From JAZQHR01 sp045540815 (lineage in GTDB: Bacteria > Bacillota > Clostridia > UMGS1810), in the NCBI GenBank assembly GCA_045540815.1, contig JAZQHY010000015.1, forward strand, positions 1 to 60,618: DNA of 60,618 bases, in the 5' to 3' direction. Position 1 is the stretch's first letter, and the number at the start of each line of letters is the position of its first letter. The notes beneath the pieces are model-generated. The model saw only the letters and a list, made by a program, of their open reading frames with translations. It was not told where the DNA came from and made no database searches. The translations under genes and the position numbers were made by a program. Below are positions 29,740-38,992 of this stretch, piece by piece.

Positions 29740-30856
29740 AATCGACAAAATATATGGTTCCATCCACGGTATCACAGGCATACTTGAGGACAGAGTAATT
29801 GAACTAGATGACGCATTTAAAGATGCAGAGAGCCTTGACCTTCTTGCATCTACTCCTGCTATGTACCTTAAATCATGCCGTTACAGATTAAAAGAAGAAG
29901 ATATGCCTCGCCTTGTAAGTCAATTACAAAAATACGATATAAAATATTTCTTTTACATCGGCGGAAACGACTCAATGGATACTGTAATGAAACTTAACGC
30001 ATACATAAAAGAGCAAAATCTTGATATTATCGCGATGGGAATACCAAAAACTATTGACAATGACCTCGCGGCTACCGACCACTGTCCAGGATTTGGCAGT
30101 GCGGCAAAATATGTTGCTACTACTGTATGCGAGGTTGCACGTGATTGCTTTATCTACAATACAAAAACTATAGTTATACTTGAAATTATGGGCAGAAACG
30201 CAGGTTGGCTCACCGCTGCTGCAGCACTTGCACGATGTGAAAACATGACCGCACCGCAATACATTTACCTACCTGAAAGAGCGTTTGACATAGATAAGTT
30301 TCTAGCTGATATGAAAGAAGGCCTTGATAAATACAATCACGTTATCGTGGCTGTATCCGAAGGTATAAAGGATAAAGACGGAAATTATATAGCAGAAAGC
30401 TCACTTGTAGGTAAAAGCGATTCGTTTGGTCACGCTCAGCTTGGCGGTGTTGCTAAGGTGCTTGAAGGGTATGTCAAAGAAAAACTTGGGGTTAAGTGCC
30501 GTGGCATAGAGATAAACGTTCTTCAAAGAAGTGCCTCTCACCTTGCGTCAGCTACCGATATTGCAGAAGCTCGAACAGTCGGCAAAAAAGCAGTTGAATT
30601 TGCGCTAAAAGGCGAGGGCGGAAAAATGATGATATACAAAAGAATTTCGTCAGAGCCGTATGAGATAACATATGAAGCATCAGATATAAACGGCATAGCA
30701 AACGCAGAAAAAATTGTTCCTGACGAATATATAAACGCAGAAGGAAATAACGTTACCGACGAATTTATAAAATACGCAAAACCGCTTATAATCGGTCAGG
30801 CAAAAACCTACGAAAAAGACGGTATGCCTGTTCATTTGTCACTATATAAAGGATAA
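29645..30856 (+). CDS. pfp: Phosphofructokinase, probably pyrophosphate-dependent
   Basis: 403 aa. GQSGGPTVAINAS binds the phosphoryl donor. The two diagnostic positions are GGNDS (Asp where ATP enzymes have Gly in GGDGS) and PKTIDND (Lys where ATP enzymes have Gly); this Asp/Lys pair marks PPi-using enzymes. GRNAGW follows. It makes fructose 1,6-bisphosphate, reversibly if PPi-dependent. GGAGG lies seven bases before the ATG, inside the end of the CpXC frame. Confidence 0.9.
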   Translation: MSNALVGQSGGPTVAINASLAGVIEGVIGTDKIDKIYGSIHGITGILEDRVIELDDAFKDAESLDLLASTPAMYLKSCRYRLKEEDMPRLVSQLQKYDIKYFFYIGGNDSMDTVMKLNAYIKEQNLDIIAMGIPKTIDNDLAATDHCPGFGSAAKYVATTVCEVARDCFIYNTKTIVILEIMGRNAGWLTAAAALARCENMTAPQYIYLPERAFDIDKFLADMKEGLDKYNHVIVAVSEGIKDKDGNYIAESSLVGKSDSFGHAQLGGVAKVLEGYVKEKLGVKCRGIEINVLQRSASHLASATDIAEARTVGKKAVEFALKGEGGKMMIYKRISSEPYEITYEASDINGIANAEKIVPDEYINAEGNNVTDEFIKYAKPLIIGQAKTYEKDGMPVHLSLYKG

Positions 30857-30924
30857 AAAAGCTCCACTTTTTAAAATACGTTATCAGTATAACGGCGAAG
30901 AGATTGTACATTTCACATTAAGCT

Positions 30925-30956
30925 AAAAAAGGATGCATTTAAAATGCATCCTTTTT
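30925..30956. terminator. Bidirectional terminator
   Basis: Perfect 16-bp palindrome arm 30925-30940 with 30941-30956 (core GGATGCATTT/AAATGCATCC), A and T runs at the ends. Shared by pfp (+) and htpG (-). Confidence 0.9.
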
Positions 30957-30965
30957 ATATTACAA

Positions 30966-32777
30966 TTATTTCTCTGCAAGTTTTAAAAGTATCTCGCTTG
31001 TGCGATTTATAAACTCGTTCATATCGTCACCTGATAGGTTTTTGTGCGAGAGCTTTGCGATATCGAAAATCTGTTTACATATAAGCTCTTTTACTTCCCC
31101 GTCAGGAAGGTCAAGTGCTTTTTTTACTATTGGGCTGTTTGAGTTTACCACAAGTGTTTCTTCCTGAGGCGGAAGTCCCATACCCATATTACCAAACATC
31201 TGCGCCATTTCCTGCATTCTTCTGCCCTCTTCCGAAAGCACAAACATTGCAGATATTTTATCAGATTTAAGATTTTGAACGTCTATCTTCATTTCGCTTG
31301 GAACTATTCCACAAAATAGCTTTGCAATATCTTCCTTATTATTACTCTCGCCTTCTTCTTTAAGGCTGTCTGCGATGTACGAGTCTACTCTCTTGAACTT
31401 CACATCACTTACCTTGTATTCAAGGAAGCTTACAAAATGATTGTCAAGAGCCGATGTTAATAGTACAGGCTCTATACCCTCTGTTTTAAGTAGCTCTATA
31501 TACTGCGCCTGCTTGTCTGCATCGGTTACATAATATACTTCTTTTATCTCGCCATCTGTAATGTCCTTTAGCGACATATACACATTATCAAGCTTTTTGA
31601 AAAGAAGAATATCTTTCACTCTGTCATAGAACTTATCATCACGAAGGCAACCATATTTTACAAATGGGCTTATATCGTCCCAGTAACCTTCAAATTTTTC
31701 TTTCTCATTTTTGTAAAGACCTGTTAATTTGTCTGCTACCTTCTTTGTGATATGAGCCGATACCTTCGACACATAACCGTCATTTTGAAGGAAGCTTCTC
31801 GACACGTTAAGCGGAAGGTCAGGACAATCTATCACGCCCTTTAAAAGCATTAAGTATTCAGGTGTAACCTCTTTTATATTATCGGCTATAAACACCTGAT
31901 TGTTGTATAGCTTTATCTGTCCCTCTATACTCTGTAGTTCGTGGTTAAGCTTTGGAAAATAAAGTATTCCCTTTAGATTAAATGGAAAATCTACGTTTAA
32001 ATGTATCCAGAAAAGCGGCTCATTAAAGTCCATAAACACTTCTCTGTAAAACGCCTTGTACTCGTCATCTGTACACTCGCTCGGTTTTTTAAGCCAAAGC
32101 GGATTTGTATTGTTGATTAAAGTCGGCTTTTTATCCTCCGATGCGTCCTCTTCATCTTCTACGTATATTTCTATAGGCAAAAATCCGCAATATTTTCGAA
32201 GTGTGCTTTGAAGGGTATATATGTCAAGAAATTCTTCGCTGTCTTCTGCGATATTAAGCGTAATCACAGTACCGCGGTCAGCTTTAGCTCCTTCCGACAT
32301 TTCAAACTCTGCGCCGCCGTCACTTTCCCAATGCACAGGCGAAGCGCTATCCAAATATGAAAGCGTGTCGATATACACAGTACCTGCCGCCATAAATGCC
32401 GAATAAAATCCAAGACCAAAATGACCGATTATCTGTCCTGACTTATCGTTTTCCTTTTCATATTTAGCAATAAAATCCTCAGCACCAGAAAACGCCACCT
32501 GATTGATGTACTTTTCCACCTCTTCGGCTGTCATACCTATACCATTGTCGGCTATTTTTATAGTTTTTGCGCTCTTATTTAACAATACCTTTATTTCAAA
32601 TTTCTCACCTTCAGGAAGGCTTACCTCTCCCATATCCGAAAGTTTTTTAAGCTTTGTAATAGCATCTTGCGCATTTGACACAAGCTCACGAAGGAATATA
32701 TCCTTATCCGAATAAAGCCATTTTTTAATAATCGGAAGAAGGTTGTCGGTATGAACTGAAATCTTTCCTTTAGCCAT
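30966..32777 (-). CDS. htpG: Chaperone HtpG (Hsp90)
   Basis: 603 aa. N-terminal GHKL ATPase with FLRELVSNAQDAI, DNGIGMT and GHFGLGFYSAFM, then the middle domain (FPKLNHELQS; SRSFLQND) and a C-terminal dimerisation part. It lies 14 bases after the antiporter gene and 15 bases separate that from pncB, so it is the last gene of a three-gene operon rather than a free heat-shock gene. I see no CIRCE element. Confidence 0.95.
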   Translation of the reverse strand: MAKGKISVHTDNLLPIIKKWLYSDKDIFLRELVSNAQDAITKLKKLSDMGEVSLPEGEKFEIKVLLNKSAKTIKIADNGIGMTAEEVEKYINQVAFSGAEDFIAKYEKENDKSGQIIGHFGLGFYSAFMAAGTVYIDTLSYLDSASPVHWESDGGAEFEMSEGAKADRGTVITLNIAEDSEEFLDIYTLQSTLRKYCGFLPIEIYVEDEEDASEDKKPTLINNTNPLWLKKPSECTDDEYKAFYREVFMDFNEPLFWIHLNVDFPFNLKGILYFPKLNHELQSIEGQIKLYNNQVFIADNIKEVTPEYLMLLKGVIDCPDLPLNVSRSFLQNDGYVSKVSAHITKKVADKLTGLYKNEKEKFEGYWDDISPFVKYGCLRDDKFYDRVKDILLFKKLDNVYMSLKDITDGEIKEVYYVTDADKQAQYIELLKTEGIEPVLLTSALDNHFVSFLEYKVSDVKFKRVDSYIADSLKEEGESNNKEDIAKLFCGIVPSEMKIDVQNLKSDKISAMFVLSEEGRRMQEMAQMFGNMGMGLPPQEETLVVNSNSPIVKKALDLPDGEVKELICKQIFDIAKLSHKNLSGDDMNEFINRTSEILLKLAEK

Positions 32778-32791
32778 ATTTTTTCACCTCA

Positions 32792-33754
32792 TTAAAATGT
32801 AATAAATCCCCCACATAGCACTACCAAGTATGCAACATAACATCCTACCATAGTTACGCCCTGCCATCTTCTGAATTTTTGAGAGATAATTGCAGGAATA
32901 ATCGCGATAGATATTACTGCTAAGCACACTGGCAAGTCAATAAATGCAGACTGTGCAGGTATCTGCAAAGTGCCTTTTGATATAAACGAACATACAGGCA
33001 TTATAAGTGCAAGGTCTATTATGTTCGCACCAACTATATTACCGATAGACAGTGATGATTGCTTTTTAGATATAGCAGTAAGCGTGGTAACAAGCTCAGG
33101 TAGTGATGTACCTATAGCAACAAGTGTAACGCCAATGATACTTTTAGGTATACCTATTGCCTCTGCAAGTGCACTTCCATTGTCCACAAGAAGCTGTGCA
33201 CCTGCTACTATACCTATGATACCAACGACAAACTTTGCAATGTTTTTTATTTTATCATTTTTTGTTGTAACAAGTTTTTCATCTGTATCGCTATTCATAA
33301 CTTTTTTTGCGGTAATTACATTTTCTGCCATAAATACCGCAAACACTAAAATCATAATTATCGAAGGTACGATGGTAAGAGTTAGTTTTTGTGAAAATAC
33401 AAGCAGCAGTGCGCATGCTAATATCAAAAGTGTACCTTTAAAAGCTATCTGGCTCCTTTTTACCATTGATGGCAAAGCCATAACTGAAATAGCCATAATG
33501 AAGCCAACATTTGCAGTAACCGAGCCTATAGCGTTCCCTGCAGCAATGTCAAGTTCTCCCTGATAGGTTGCCATAGTGGAAACAAGTATCTCCGGAAGCG
33601 TTGTAGCCATACTCACAATAGTAGCACCGATGATAAACTTTGGTATTCCCGACACTTCGGCAATCCAGCTCGCCGAGTCAACGAAGTAATCTCCACCTTT
33701 TATAATAAATATAAGCCCAATGATAAAAAGCACAAGTATAATAAGTGTGTTCAT
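32792..33754 (-). CDS. Calcium/sodium antiporter (CaCA, YrbG-type)
   Basis: 320 aa with about ten membrane segments. Both alpha repeats are present: TIVSMATTLPEILVS in the first half and TLVAIGTSLPELVTT in the second, each with the ion-binding Glu, plus the following GNAIGS and GNIVGANI. It exchanges Ca2+ for Na+ or H+ across the cell membrane. Middle gene of pncB-CaCA-htpG. Confidence 0.9.
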   Translation of the reverse strand: MNTLIILVLFIIGLIFIIKGGDYFVDSASWIAEVSGIPKFIIGATIVSMATTLPEILVSTMATYQGELDIAAGNAIGSVTANVGFIMAISVMALPSMVKRSQIAFKGTLLILACALLLVFSQKLTLTIVPSIIMILVFAVFMAENVITAKKVMNSDTDEKLVTTKNDKIKNIAKFVVGIIGIVAGAQLLVDNGSALAEAIGIPKSIIGVTLVAIGTSLPELVTTLTAISKKQSSLSIGNIVGANIIDLALIMPVCSFISKGTLQIPAQSAFIDLPVCLAVISIAIIPAIISQKFRRWQGVTMVGCYVAYLVVLCGGFITF

Positions 33755-33769
33755 TTGTATTCTCCTTGT

Positions 33770-35212
33770 TTATTTATTGTAACTGCTAAGTAGTCCTGTC
33801 TTAATTCTCCATAGCTTGTCCGACAAATCCACGTAGTATGTGTGTGGATTTTCAAATCTCTTAACCTCGTCCCAAAGAGAGTCTATCTGCTCTTTACAAT
33901 AGTTTTTAATTTCAGGAAGCGATGGTGATGTATAGACGCATTTGCCTTTTTCAAATATTGGCACTAGAAGATTTTTAACGGTATAATCTGTGATAGTTTT
34001 TCTCTTCCAAGTGTGTTCAGGGTCAAATATCTCATACTCGCCATCTTCAGGTATTGTTTCATTTTCAAGTGTAAGCACATCGGCTATCGCCTTGCCAGTA
34101 TCTTTTGAATATAGTCTAAATACATTTTTCGCACAAGGCGTAGTTATCTTTGCGATATTTTCAGAAATTTTGATTTTCGGCACTTCCTCGCCGTCTTCGT
34201 ATATAGACACAAGCTTATACACACCGCCAAATACCGGCTCGGATTTTGAGGTAATAAGTCTTTCGCCAACGCCAAATGAGTCTATGCATGCGCCCTGAGT
34301 AAGTATATCTCTTATGATATATTCATCAAGCGAGTTAGAAACGACAATTTTACAATCTTCCAATCCCTCTTCGTCAAGAACTTTTCTTATCTTTTTTGTA
34401 AGGTATGTTATATCACCGCTGTCTATTCTAACGCCTGCTGGTCTGTAGCCACGTGGAATAACCTCTTCTTTGAACGCCTTTATAGCGTTTGGAAGTCCTG
34501 ACTTTAGTACGTTGTAGGTATCTATAAGTAGTGTACAACTTTGCGGATATGTTCTTGCATATGCCTTAAATGCATCAAGCTCTGTCGGGAATAACTGTAC
34601 CCAACTGTGCGCCATAGTGCCAAGCGCAGGAATTTTATGCATTCTGTCGGAAATGGTACACGCTGTACCTGCACAACCTGCAAGATACGCCGCTCTTGCG
34701 CCATACATAGCACCGTGAACGCCCTGTGCACGTCTTGAGCCAAATTCCATAACAGGTCTGCCGTCTGCTGCACGAACTATTCTGTTTGCTTTAGTCGCTA
34801 TAAGGCTCTGATGATTGATTGTCAAAAGAAGCATTGTTTCCAAAAACTGTGCTTCTATAACAGGACCTTTAACCTTTACCATTGGCTCGCCGGGGAAAAT
34901 TGGCGTACCCTCTTCTATGGCCCATACATCACACGTGAATTCAAAATTTCTAAGATACTCTAAAAACTCCTCACAAAAAAGATTTTTAGAACGAAGATAT
35001 TCAATATCCTCCTCATCAAACTTAAGATTTTTTATGTAATCTATAAGCTGTTCAACACCCATCATAACGGCAAATCCGCCACCGTCAGGAACTTTTCTGA
35101 AAAACATATCGAAGCACGCGATTTTATCTTTGTAGCCGTGCTCAAAATAGCCATTTGCCATAGTAATCTCATAAAAATCCATAAGCATAGTTAAGTTAAT
35201 ATTGTTATCCAT
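33770..35212 (-). CDS. pncB: Nicotinate phosphoribosyltransferase
   Basis: 480 aa. FGSRRAQG, IDTYNVLKSG and GVRIDSGDITYL (the phosphate-binding region) are the type II phosphoribosyltransferase blocks. It makes nicotinate mononucleotide from nicotinic acid and PRPP, the salvage entry to NAD. AAGGAG precedes the ATG. First gene of the three-gene operon; a weak promoter (TTGACT, 19 bp, TATAGT) lies just upstream. Confidence 0.95.
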   Translation of the reverse strand: MDNNINLTMLMDFYEITMANGYFEHGYKDKIACFDMFFRKVPDGGGFAVMMGVEQLIDYIKNLKFDEEDIEYLRSKNLFCEEFLEYLRNFEFTCDVWAIEEGTPIFPGEPMVKVKGPVIEAQFLETMLLLTINHQSLIATKANRIVRAADGRPVMEFGSRRAQGVHGAMYGARAAYLAGCAGTACTISDRMHKIPALGTMAHSWVQLFPTELDAFKAYARTYPQSCTLLIDTYNVLKSGLPNAIKAFKEEVIPRGYRPAGVRIDSGDITYLTKKIRKVLDEEGLEDCKIVVSNSLDEYIIRDILTQGACIDSFGVGERLITSKSEPVFGGVYKLVSIYEDGEEVPKIKISENIAKITTPCAKNVFRLYSKDTGKAIADVLTLENETIPEDGEYEIFDPEHTWKRKTITDYTVKNLLVPIFEKGKCVYTSPSLPEIKNYCKEQIDSLWDEVKRFENPHTYYVDLSDKLWRIKTGLLSSYNK

Positions 35213-35282
35213 TTTGTATTACTCCTTTTTCCTATGTATACTCATATGCACTATATCATTTTTAATCATATATTAGTCAAAA

Positions 35283-35302
35283 GGACTGCCGTATGGCAGT
35301 CC
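35283..35302 (-). terminator. Terminator of the 92-aa gene
   Basis: GGACTGCC (35283-35290) / GGCAGTCC (35295-35302), followed on the minus strand by TTTTGAC. Confidence 0.85.
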
Positions 35303-35316
35303 GTTGTTGGTTTTAA

Positions 35317-35595
35317 TCACACTCCAAGTGCGTCCTTAAGCCAGAATTCTGCAATATCCATTGCCTTATACATACCTTCTCTTTCGGCCTTTTTCACTGT
35401 GGAATTGTTTTTTGTTTCTACAAGCTCGATAAATATATTATCTGCAACCTCTAAATCCACTATGGTTTCATTTGACATAACGGTCATTCTGATGTAATAC
35501 TCACCGTTTACATCACCGTATATGATGTTATTCCCTCTCTTAACAAGCGGAAAATCTTTATATATAAGAACATCACTTTGTTTTTTCTTAGCCAT
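35317..35595 (-). CDS. Conserved-looking 92-aa protein, unknown
   Basis: A basic start (MAKKKQ) is followed by a small beta domain (LIYKDFPLVKRGNNIIYGD, YYIRMTVMSN, FIELVETK) and a final helix (KAMDIAEFWLKDAL). It resembles short uncharacterised clostridial proteins with the same DLE-VADN pattern; no function is known. GGAGTG precedes the ATG. Transcribed alone. Confidence 0.7.
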   Translation of the reverse strand: MAKKKQSDVLIYKDFPLVKRGNNIIYGDVNGEYYIRMTVMSNETIVDLEVADNIFIELVETKNNSTVKKAEREGMYKAMDIAEFWLKDALGV

Positions 35596-35659
35596 GATTT
35601 CACTCCTTAAGCATTTTAGTCAAAGCACCCCTCGGGTGTACCAAATTTATTATTAACTT

Positions 35660-35688
35660 ATTTTACCACAAAAAAACACTTATGTAAA
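35660..35688 (-). promoter_or_regulatory. Promoter of the 92-aa gene
   Basis: TTTACA (35683-35688), 17-bp spacer, TAAAAT (35660-35665). A small hairpin ACACCC-GAG-GGGTG lies in the leader. Confidence 0.6.
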
Positions 35689-35703
35689 GTTTTAAAAAAA
35701 GAA

Positions 35704-35733
35704 AATCGGAGAATTTACAAAAATTCTCCGATT
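35704..35733 (-). terminator. Terminator of gdhA
   Basis: AATCGGAGAATTT (35704-35716) / AATTCTCCGATT (35722-35733), followed on the minus strand by TTTTCTTTTTTT. Confidence 0.85.
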
Positions 35734-35769
35734 AATTTATAATGACGCTCTTTAAATTGATTTATTTTA

Positions 35770-37122
35770 TCAAACTACACCCTGAGCAGCCATAGCTTCC
35801 GCTACTTTTAGGAAGCCTGCAATGTTAGCACCTGCAACAAGGTCGCCTTCCATACCGTATTCTTTAGCAGCTTTAACAGAAGATGCATAGATGTTTTTCA
35901 TTATGCCTTTAAGCTTTTCATCAACTTCTTCTGCGCTCCAGCTGTAACGCATAGAGTTCTGTGACATTTCAAGACCAGATACTGCAACACCGCCTGCGTT
36001 AACTGCTTTAGAAGGAGCAACTACGATACCTTTTGATTTAAGGAATGCAACAGCCTCGTTTGTACTAGGCATATTTGAAACCTCAACATAGTATTTAATA
36101 CCATTATCAGCGATAAGTTTAGCCTCTTCTATACCAACCTCGTTCTGAGTAGCACATGGCATAACAACGTCAACCTTTTCGCCCCAAGGCTTTTTACCAG
36201 CAAAGAAAGGAACACCAAATTTGTCAGCATAATCCTGAACTTTGTTTCTGCAAGATGCTCTCATTTCAAGCATAAAGTCGATTTTTTCATCAGTAGAAAT
36301 ACCGTCTTTATCGTATATGTATCCGTCAGGACCAGAGATAGTAACAACCTTACCGCCAAGCTCTGTAAGTTTCTTTACAACACCCCAAGCAACATTACCG
36401 AAACCTGATACTGCAAAAGTCTTACCTTTAATGTCCTCGCCAAATGATTTTAGCATTTCAACAGTGTAGTATACAGCACCGAAGCCTGTAGCCTCAGGAC
36501 GGATAAGCGAACCGCCGTAAGGAATACCCTTACCTGTAAGTACACCTGTAAATTCATTTCTAAGTCTTTTGTACTGACCGAATAGGTAACCAACTTCTCT
36601 TGCACCAACACCGATATCACCTGCAGGAACGTCTGTGTCTGCACCGATATGTTTAGAAAGCTCTGTCATAAAGCTCTGGCAGAATCTCATAACCTCATTA
36701 TCAGATTTGCCTGTTGGGTCGAAGTCAGAACCACCCTTACCACCGCCCATAGGAAGACCTGTAAGCGAGTTTTTGAAAGTCTGCTCAAATCCTAGGAATT
36801 TTATGATACCTTCATATACAGACGGATGGAATCTAAGACCACCCTTGTAAGGTCCGATAGCACTGTTAAACTGTACTCTGAAACCTCTGTTTACCTGAAC
36901 CTTGCCATTATCATCAACCCAAGGAACTCTGAATTTGATAATTCTTTCAGGTTCAACCATCATTTCTATAACACCTTTTTCAACAAGGTCGGGTCTTTTC
37001 TCAATAACCGGCTCAAGAGATTCTAAAACCTCTGCTACTGCCTGATGAAACTCAGGTTCTGCAGGGTTTCTTTTTTCAACCTTTTCCATAAGGCTTTTTA
37101 AATATTCATTTTTTAATGCCAT
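35770..37122 (-). CDS. gdhA: Glutamate dehydrogenase
   Basis: 450 aa, the hexameric short class. GPYKGGLRFHPSV, PMGGGKGGSDFDP (substrate Lys) and the PAGDIGVG block form the catalytic domain, and VSGFGNVAWG is the nucleotide-binding turn. In NADP-type enzymes the residue pattern after this turn favours NADP, and overall similarity is to NADP-specific bacterial GDH, so ammonium assimilation is likely. AAGGGGG precedes the ATG. Single-gene transcript. Confidence 0.95.
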   Translation of the reverse strand: MALKNEYLKSLMEKVEKRNPAEPEFHQAVAEVLESLEPVIEKRPDLVEKGVIEMMVEPERIIKFRVPWVDDNGKVQVNRGFRVQFNSAIGPYKGGLRFHPSVYEGIIKFLGFEQTFKNSLTGLPMGGGKGGSDFDPTGKSDNEVMRFCQSFMTELSKHIGADTDVPAGDIGVGAREVGYLFGQYKRLRNEFTGVLTGKGIPYGGSLIRPEATGFGAVYYTVEMLKSFGEDIKGKTFAVSGFGNVAWGVVKKLTELGGKVVTISGPDGYIYDKDGISTDEKIDFMLEMRASCRNKVQDYADKFGVPFFAGKKPWGEKVDVVMPCATQNEVGIEEAKLIADNGIKYYVEVSNMPSTNEAVAFLKSKGIVVAPSKAVNAGGVAVSGLEMSQNSMRYSWSAEEVDEKLKGIMKNIYASSVKAAKEYGMEGDLVAGANIAGFLKVAEAMAAQGVV

Positions 37123-37155
37123 TTTTATAGCCCCCTTTAAAAATTTTATAAAATA

Positions 37156-37184
37156 ATTATACTCCTATGAGCATCTATTTGCAA
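37156..37184 (-). promoter_or_regulatory. Promoter of gdhA
   Basis: TTGCAA (37179-37184), 17-bp spacer, TATAAT (37156-37161). No clear terminator for the aro operon is visible between it and aroK. Confidence 0.75.
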
Positions 37185-37270
37185 CACTTTTTTGACAAAA
37201 ATCCCAAAAAAATTCAGTTTTATATCAAAATTTCACTTTTTTCATAAATATTTGCAACTTTTGGAATTAT

Positions 37271-37780
37271 TTATTGCAATTCACAGATAATTTCCTTGCA
37301 AATATCAAGAAGATTTTCCACTGCGCTATCTCTATCGAGTGAATTTTCACACACATAGTCAGCTGAAGATTTATACTTACCTATTCTGTCATTATACAAA
37401 TCATAAATTTTTGTTTTGTCTTTAAGTAGTGGTCGCCCCGAAAGTGATGAGTTGTTTAGTATGTTTTCAACAGGTGCGTCAATAAAAACAACTTTACCGC
37501 TATTTTTCATAACAGGTATATTTTCGGACACGGTTACTATTCCCCCACCTGTTGCTACAATTACATTTTCCATTTTTGAAATATCTAATAGACACTCCGA
37601 CTCCACTTTTCTAAAGCCATCGTTTCCACTCTCGGCAAAAATCTCGTCTATGCTTTTTCCAATTTTTTCTACTATGTAATCATCAGCATCGATAAAGCCC
37701 ATAGAAAGCTTACTTGCCACTCTTTTTCCAAGCGTGGACTTACCGCACCCCGGCATTCCTATAAGATAAATATTTCTCAC
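37271..37780 (-). CDS. aroK: Shikimate kinase
   Basis: 169 aa. Walker A GMPGCGKST (8-16), DADDYI for shikimate, GFRKVE, and VATGGGIV. It phosphorylates shikimate at the 3-OH. The start is GTG (37780) directly after the aroQ stop (TAAGTG). Last gene of the aro operon. Confidence 0.95.
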   Translation of the reverse strand: MRNIYLIGMPGCGKSTLGKRVASKLSMGFIDADDYIVEKIGKSIDEIFAESGNDGFRKVESECLLDISKMENVIVATGGGIVTVSENIPVMKNSGKVVFIDAPVENILNNSSLSGRPLLKDKTKIYDLYNDRIGKYKSSADYVCENSLDRDSAVENLLDICKEIICELQ

Positions 37781-38218
37781 TTACAGCACTTCCCCACTTA
37801 CCAGCGCGTCTATCGCCATTTTGTATCCGTATGCACCAAAACCGCAAATCTGCCCTATGCACGCAGGAGCAGTAACGGAATTTTTTCTGAATTCCTCTCT
37901 CTTATGTACATTTGACAAATGCACCTCTACGCACGAAATATTTACACTCTTTATAGCGTCAAGTATAGCTATGCTATAATGAGTAAATGCACCGGGGTTT
38001 ATGATGATGCCATCGTATTTCTCAGTATATGCCTTCTGTATGAAATTTACTATCTCGCCTTCGATGTTACTCTGTACACAGGTTAGACTAACATTTTTAC
38101 CTTTAGCATATTCAACTACTTCTGCGCATATTCCTTCATAATTTTTATTTCCGTAAATCCCTACTTCCCTAATGCCGAGGAAGTTTAAGTTTACGCCGTT
38201 TATAAGCATTATTTTCAT
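37781..38218 (-). CDS. aroQ: 3-dehydroquinate dehydratase, type II
   Basis: 145 aa, usual for type II. NGVNLNFLGIRE at the start, IIINPGAFTHYS in the middle and EVHLSNVHKREEFR (catalytic His, Arg) follow the family. The flexible-loop tyrosine is at YGNKNY. Start overlaps the aroE stop by four bases. Confidence 0.95.
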   Translation of the reverse strand: MKIMLINGVNLNFLGIREVGIYGNKNYEGICAEVVEYAKGKNVSLTCVQSNIEGEIVNFIQKAYTEKYDGIIINPGAFTHYSIAILDAIKSVNISCVEVHLSNVHKREEFRKNSVTAPACIGQICGFGAYGYKMAIDALVSGEVL

Positions 38219-38988
38219 ATTATCATACCTCCGTATATTTTATCGGTAAGTTCATCTATATACTTTTTGCCGTGCCATATTCCTTCGGAATACATCGCCT
38301 GTGAAACCAGCATATATAGCCCGTTCACAGCCTTTATACCTTGTGATAATGCTATTTTCATAAGCTTCGTTTCGGTTGGGTTGTATATTAAATCCACCAC
38401 CGCACTAAACTTTATTTCATCAAGCGGTGTAGCATCGACGTTTGGATACACTCCCACAGGGGTGCAGTTTATAAGTACATCGCCCGATATATCATCATTG
38501 TATCCCATTACTTCAAGTCCTGAGAATTCACTCTTTCCGCGCGATACCATCTTTATGCTCTTTGCACCCATATCGCATACCGCAGTAACAACTGCCCTTG
38601 ATGCACCGCCTGTGCCAAGGATTACAACGTCCTTACCATTTATATCCACATTAAATTTTTTAAACGTATGCATTATGCCGTAATAATCTGTGTTGTACGC
38701 GGAAATTATACCATCGTTAAATGAGATAGTATTTACCGCACCGATTTTCTTTGCCTCGTCGGATACCACGTCTACATATTTCATAACATCAAGCTTGTAC
38801 GGAATGGTTACATTTATTCCTGTATATCCGCCGTTTATAATAGCTTTCATTTGCTCGTCAAAGCTATCCTTTGGTATTGGTAAAAGCTCATATGTAGCCT
38901 CTTCGCCTATAAGTTCAAAAAACTTTTCGTGAATTATTTTCGAATACGAGTGACCAAGCTTTTCACCGATAAGTCCATACTTTTTCAT
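38215..38988 (-). CDS. aroE: Shikimate dehydrogenase
   Basis: 257 aa. GEKLGHSYSKIIH binds shikimate, NVTIPYKLDVM carries the catalytic Lys, and ILGTGGASRAVV is the NADP-binding turn. NCTPVGVYPN follows. Reduces 3-dehydroshikimate. Five bases downstream of pheA. Confidence 0.95.
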   Translation of the reverse strand: MKKYGLIGEKLGHSYSKIIHEKFFELIGEEATYELLPIPKDSFDEQMKAIINGGYTGINVTIPYKLDVMKYVDVVSDEAKKIGAVNTISFNDGIISAYNTDYYGIMHTFKKFNVDINGKDVVILGTGGASRAVVTAVCDMGAKSIKMVSRGKSEFSGLEVMGYNDDISGDVLINCTPVGVYPNVDATPLDEIKFSAVVDLIYNPTETKLMKIALSQGIKAVNGLYMLVSQAMYSEGIWHGKKYIDELTDKIYGGMII

Positions 38989-38992
38989 ACAC

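Noticed and set aside
30846..30926. Short open frame after pfp ending in a plausible protein tail (FKIRYQYNGEEIVHF)
   Set aside because: It has no start codon or ribosome site and overlaps the pfp end; at most a worn-out remnant.
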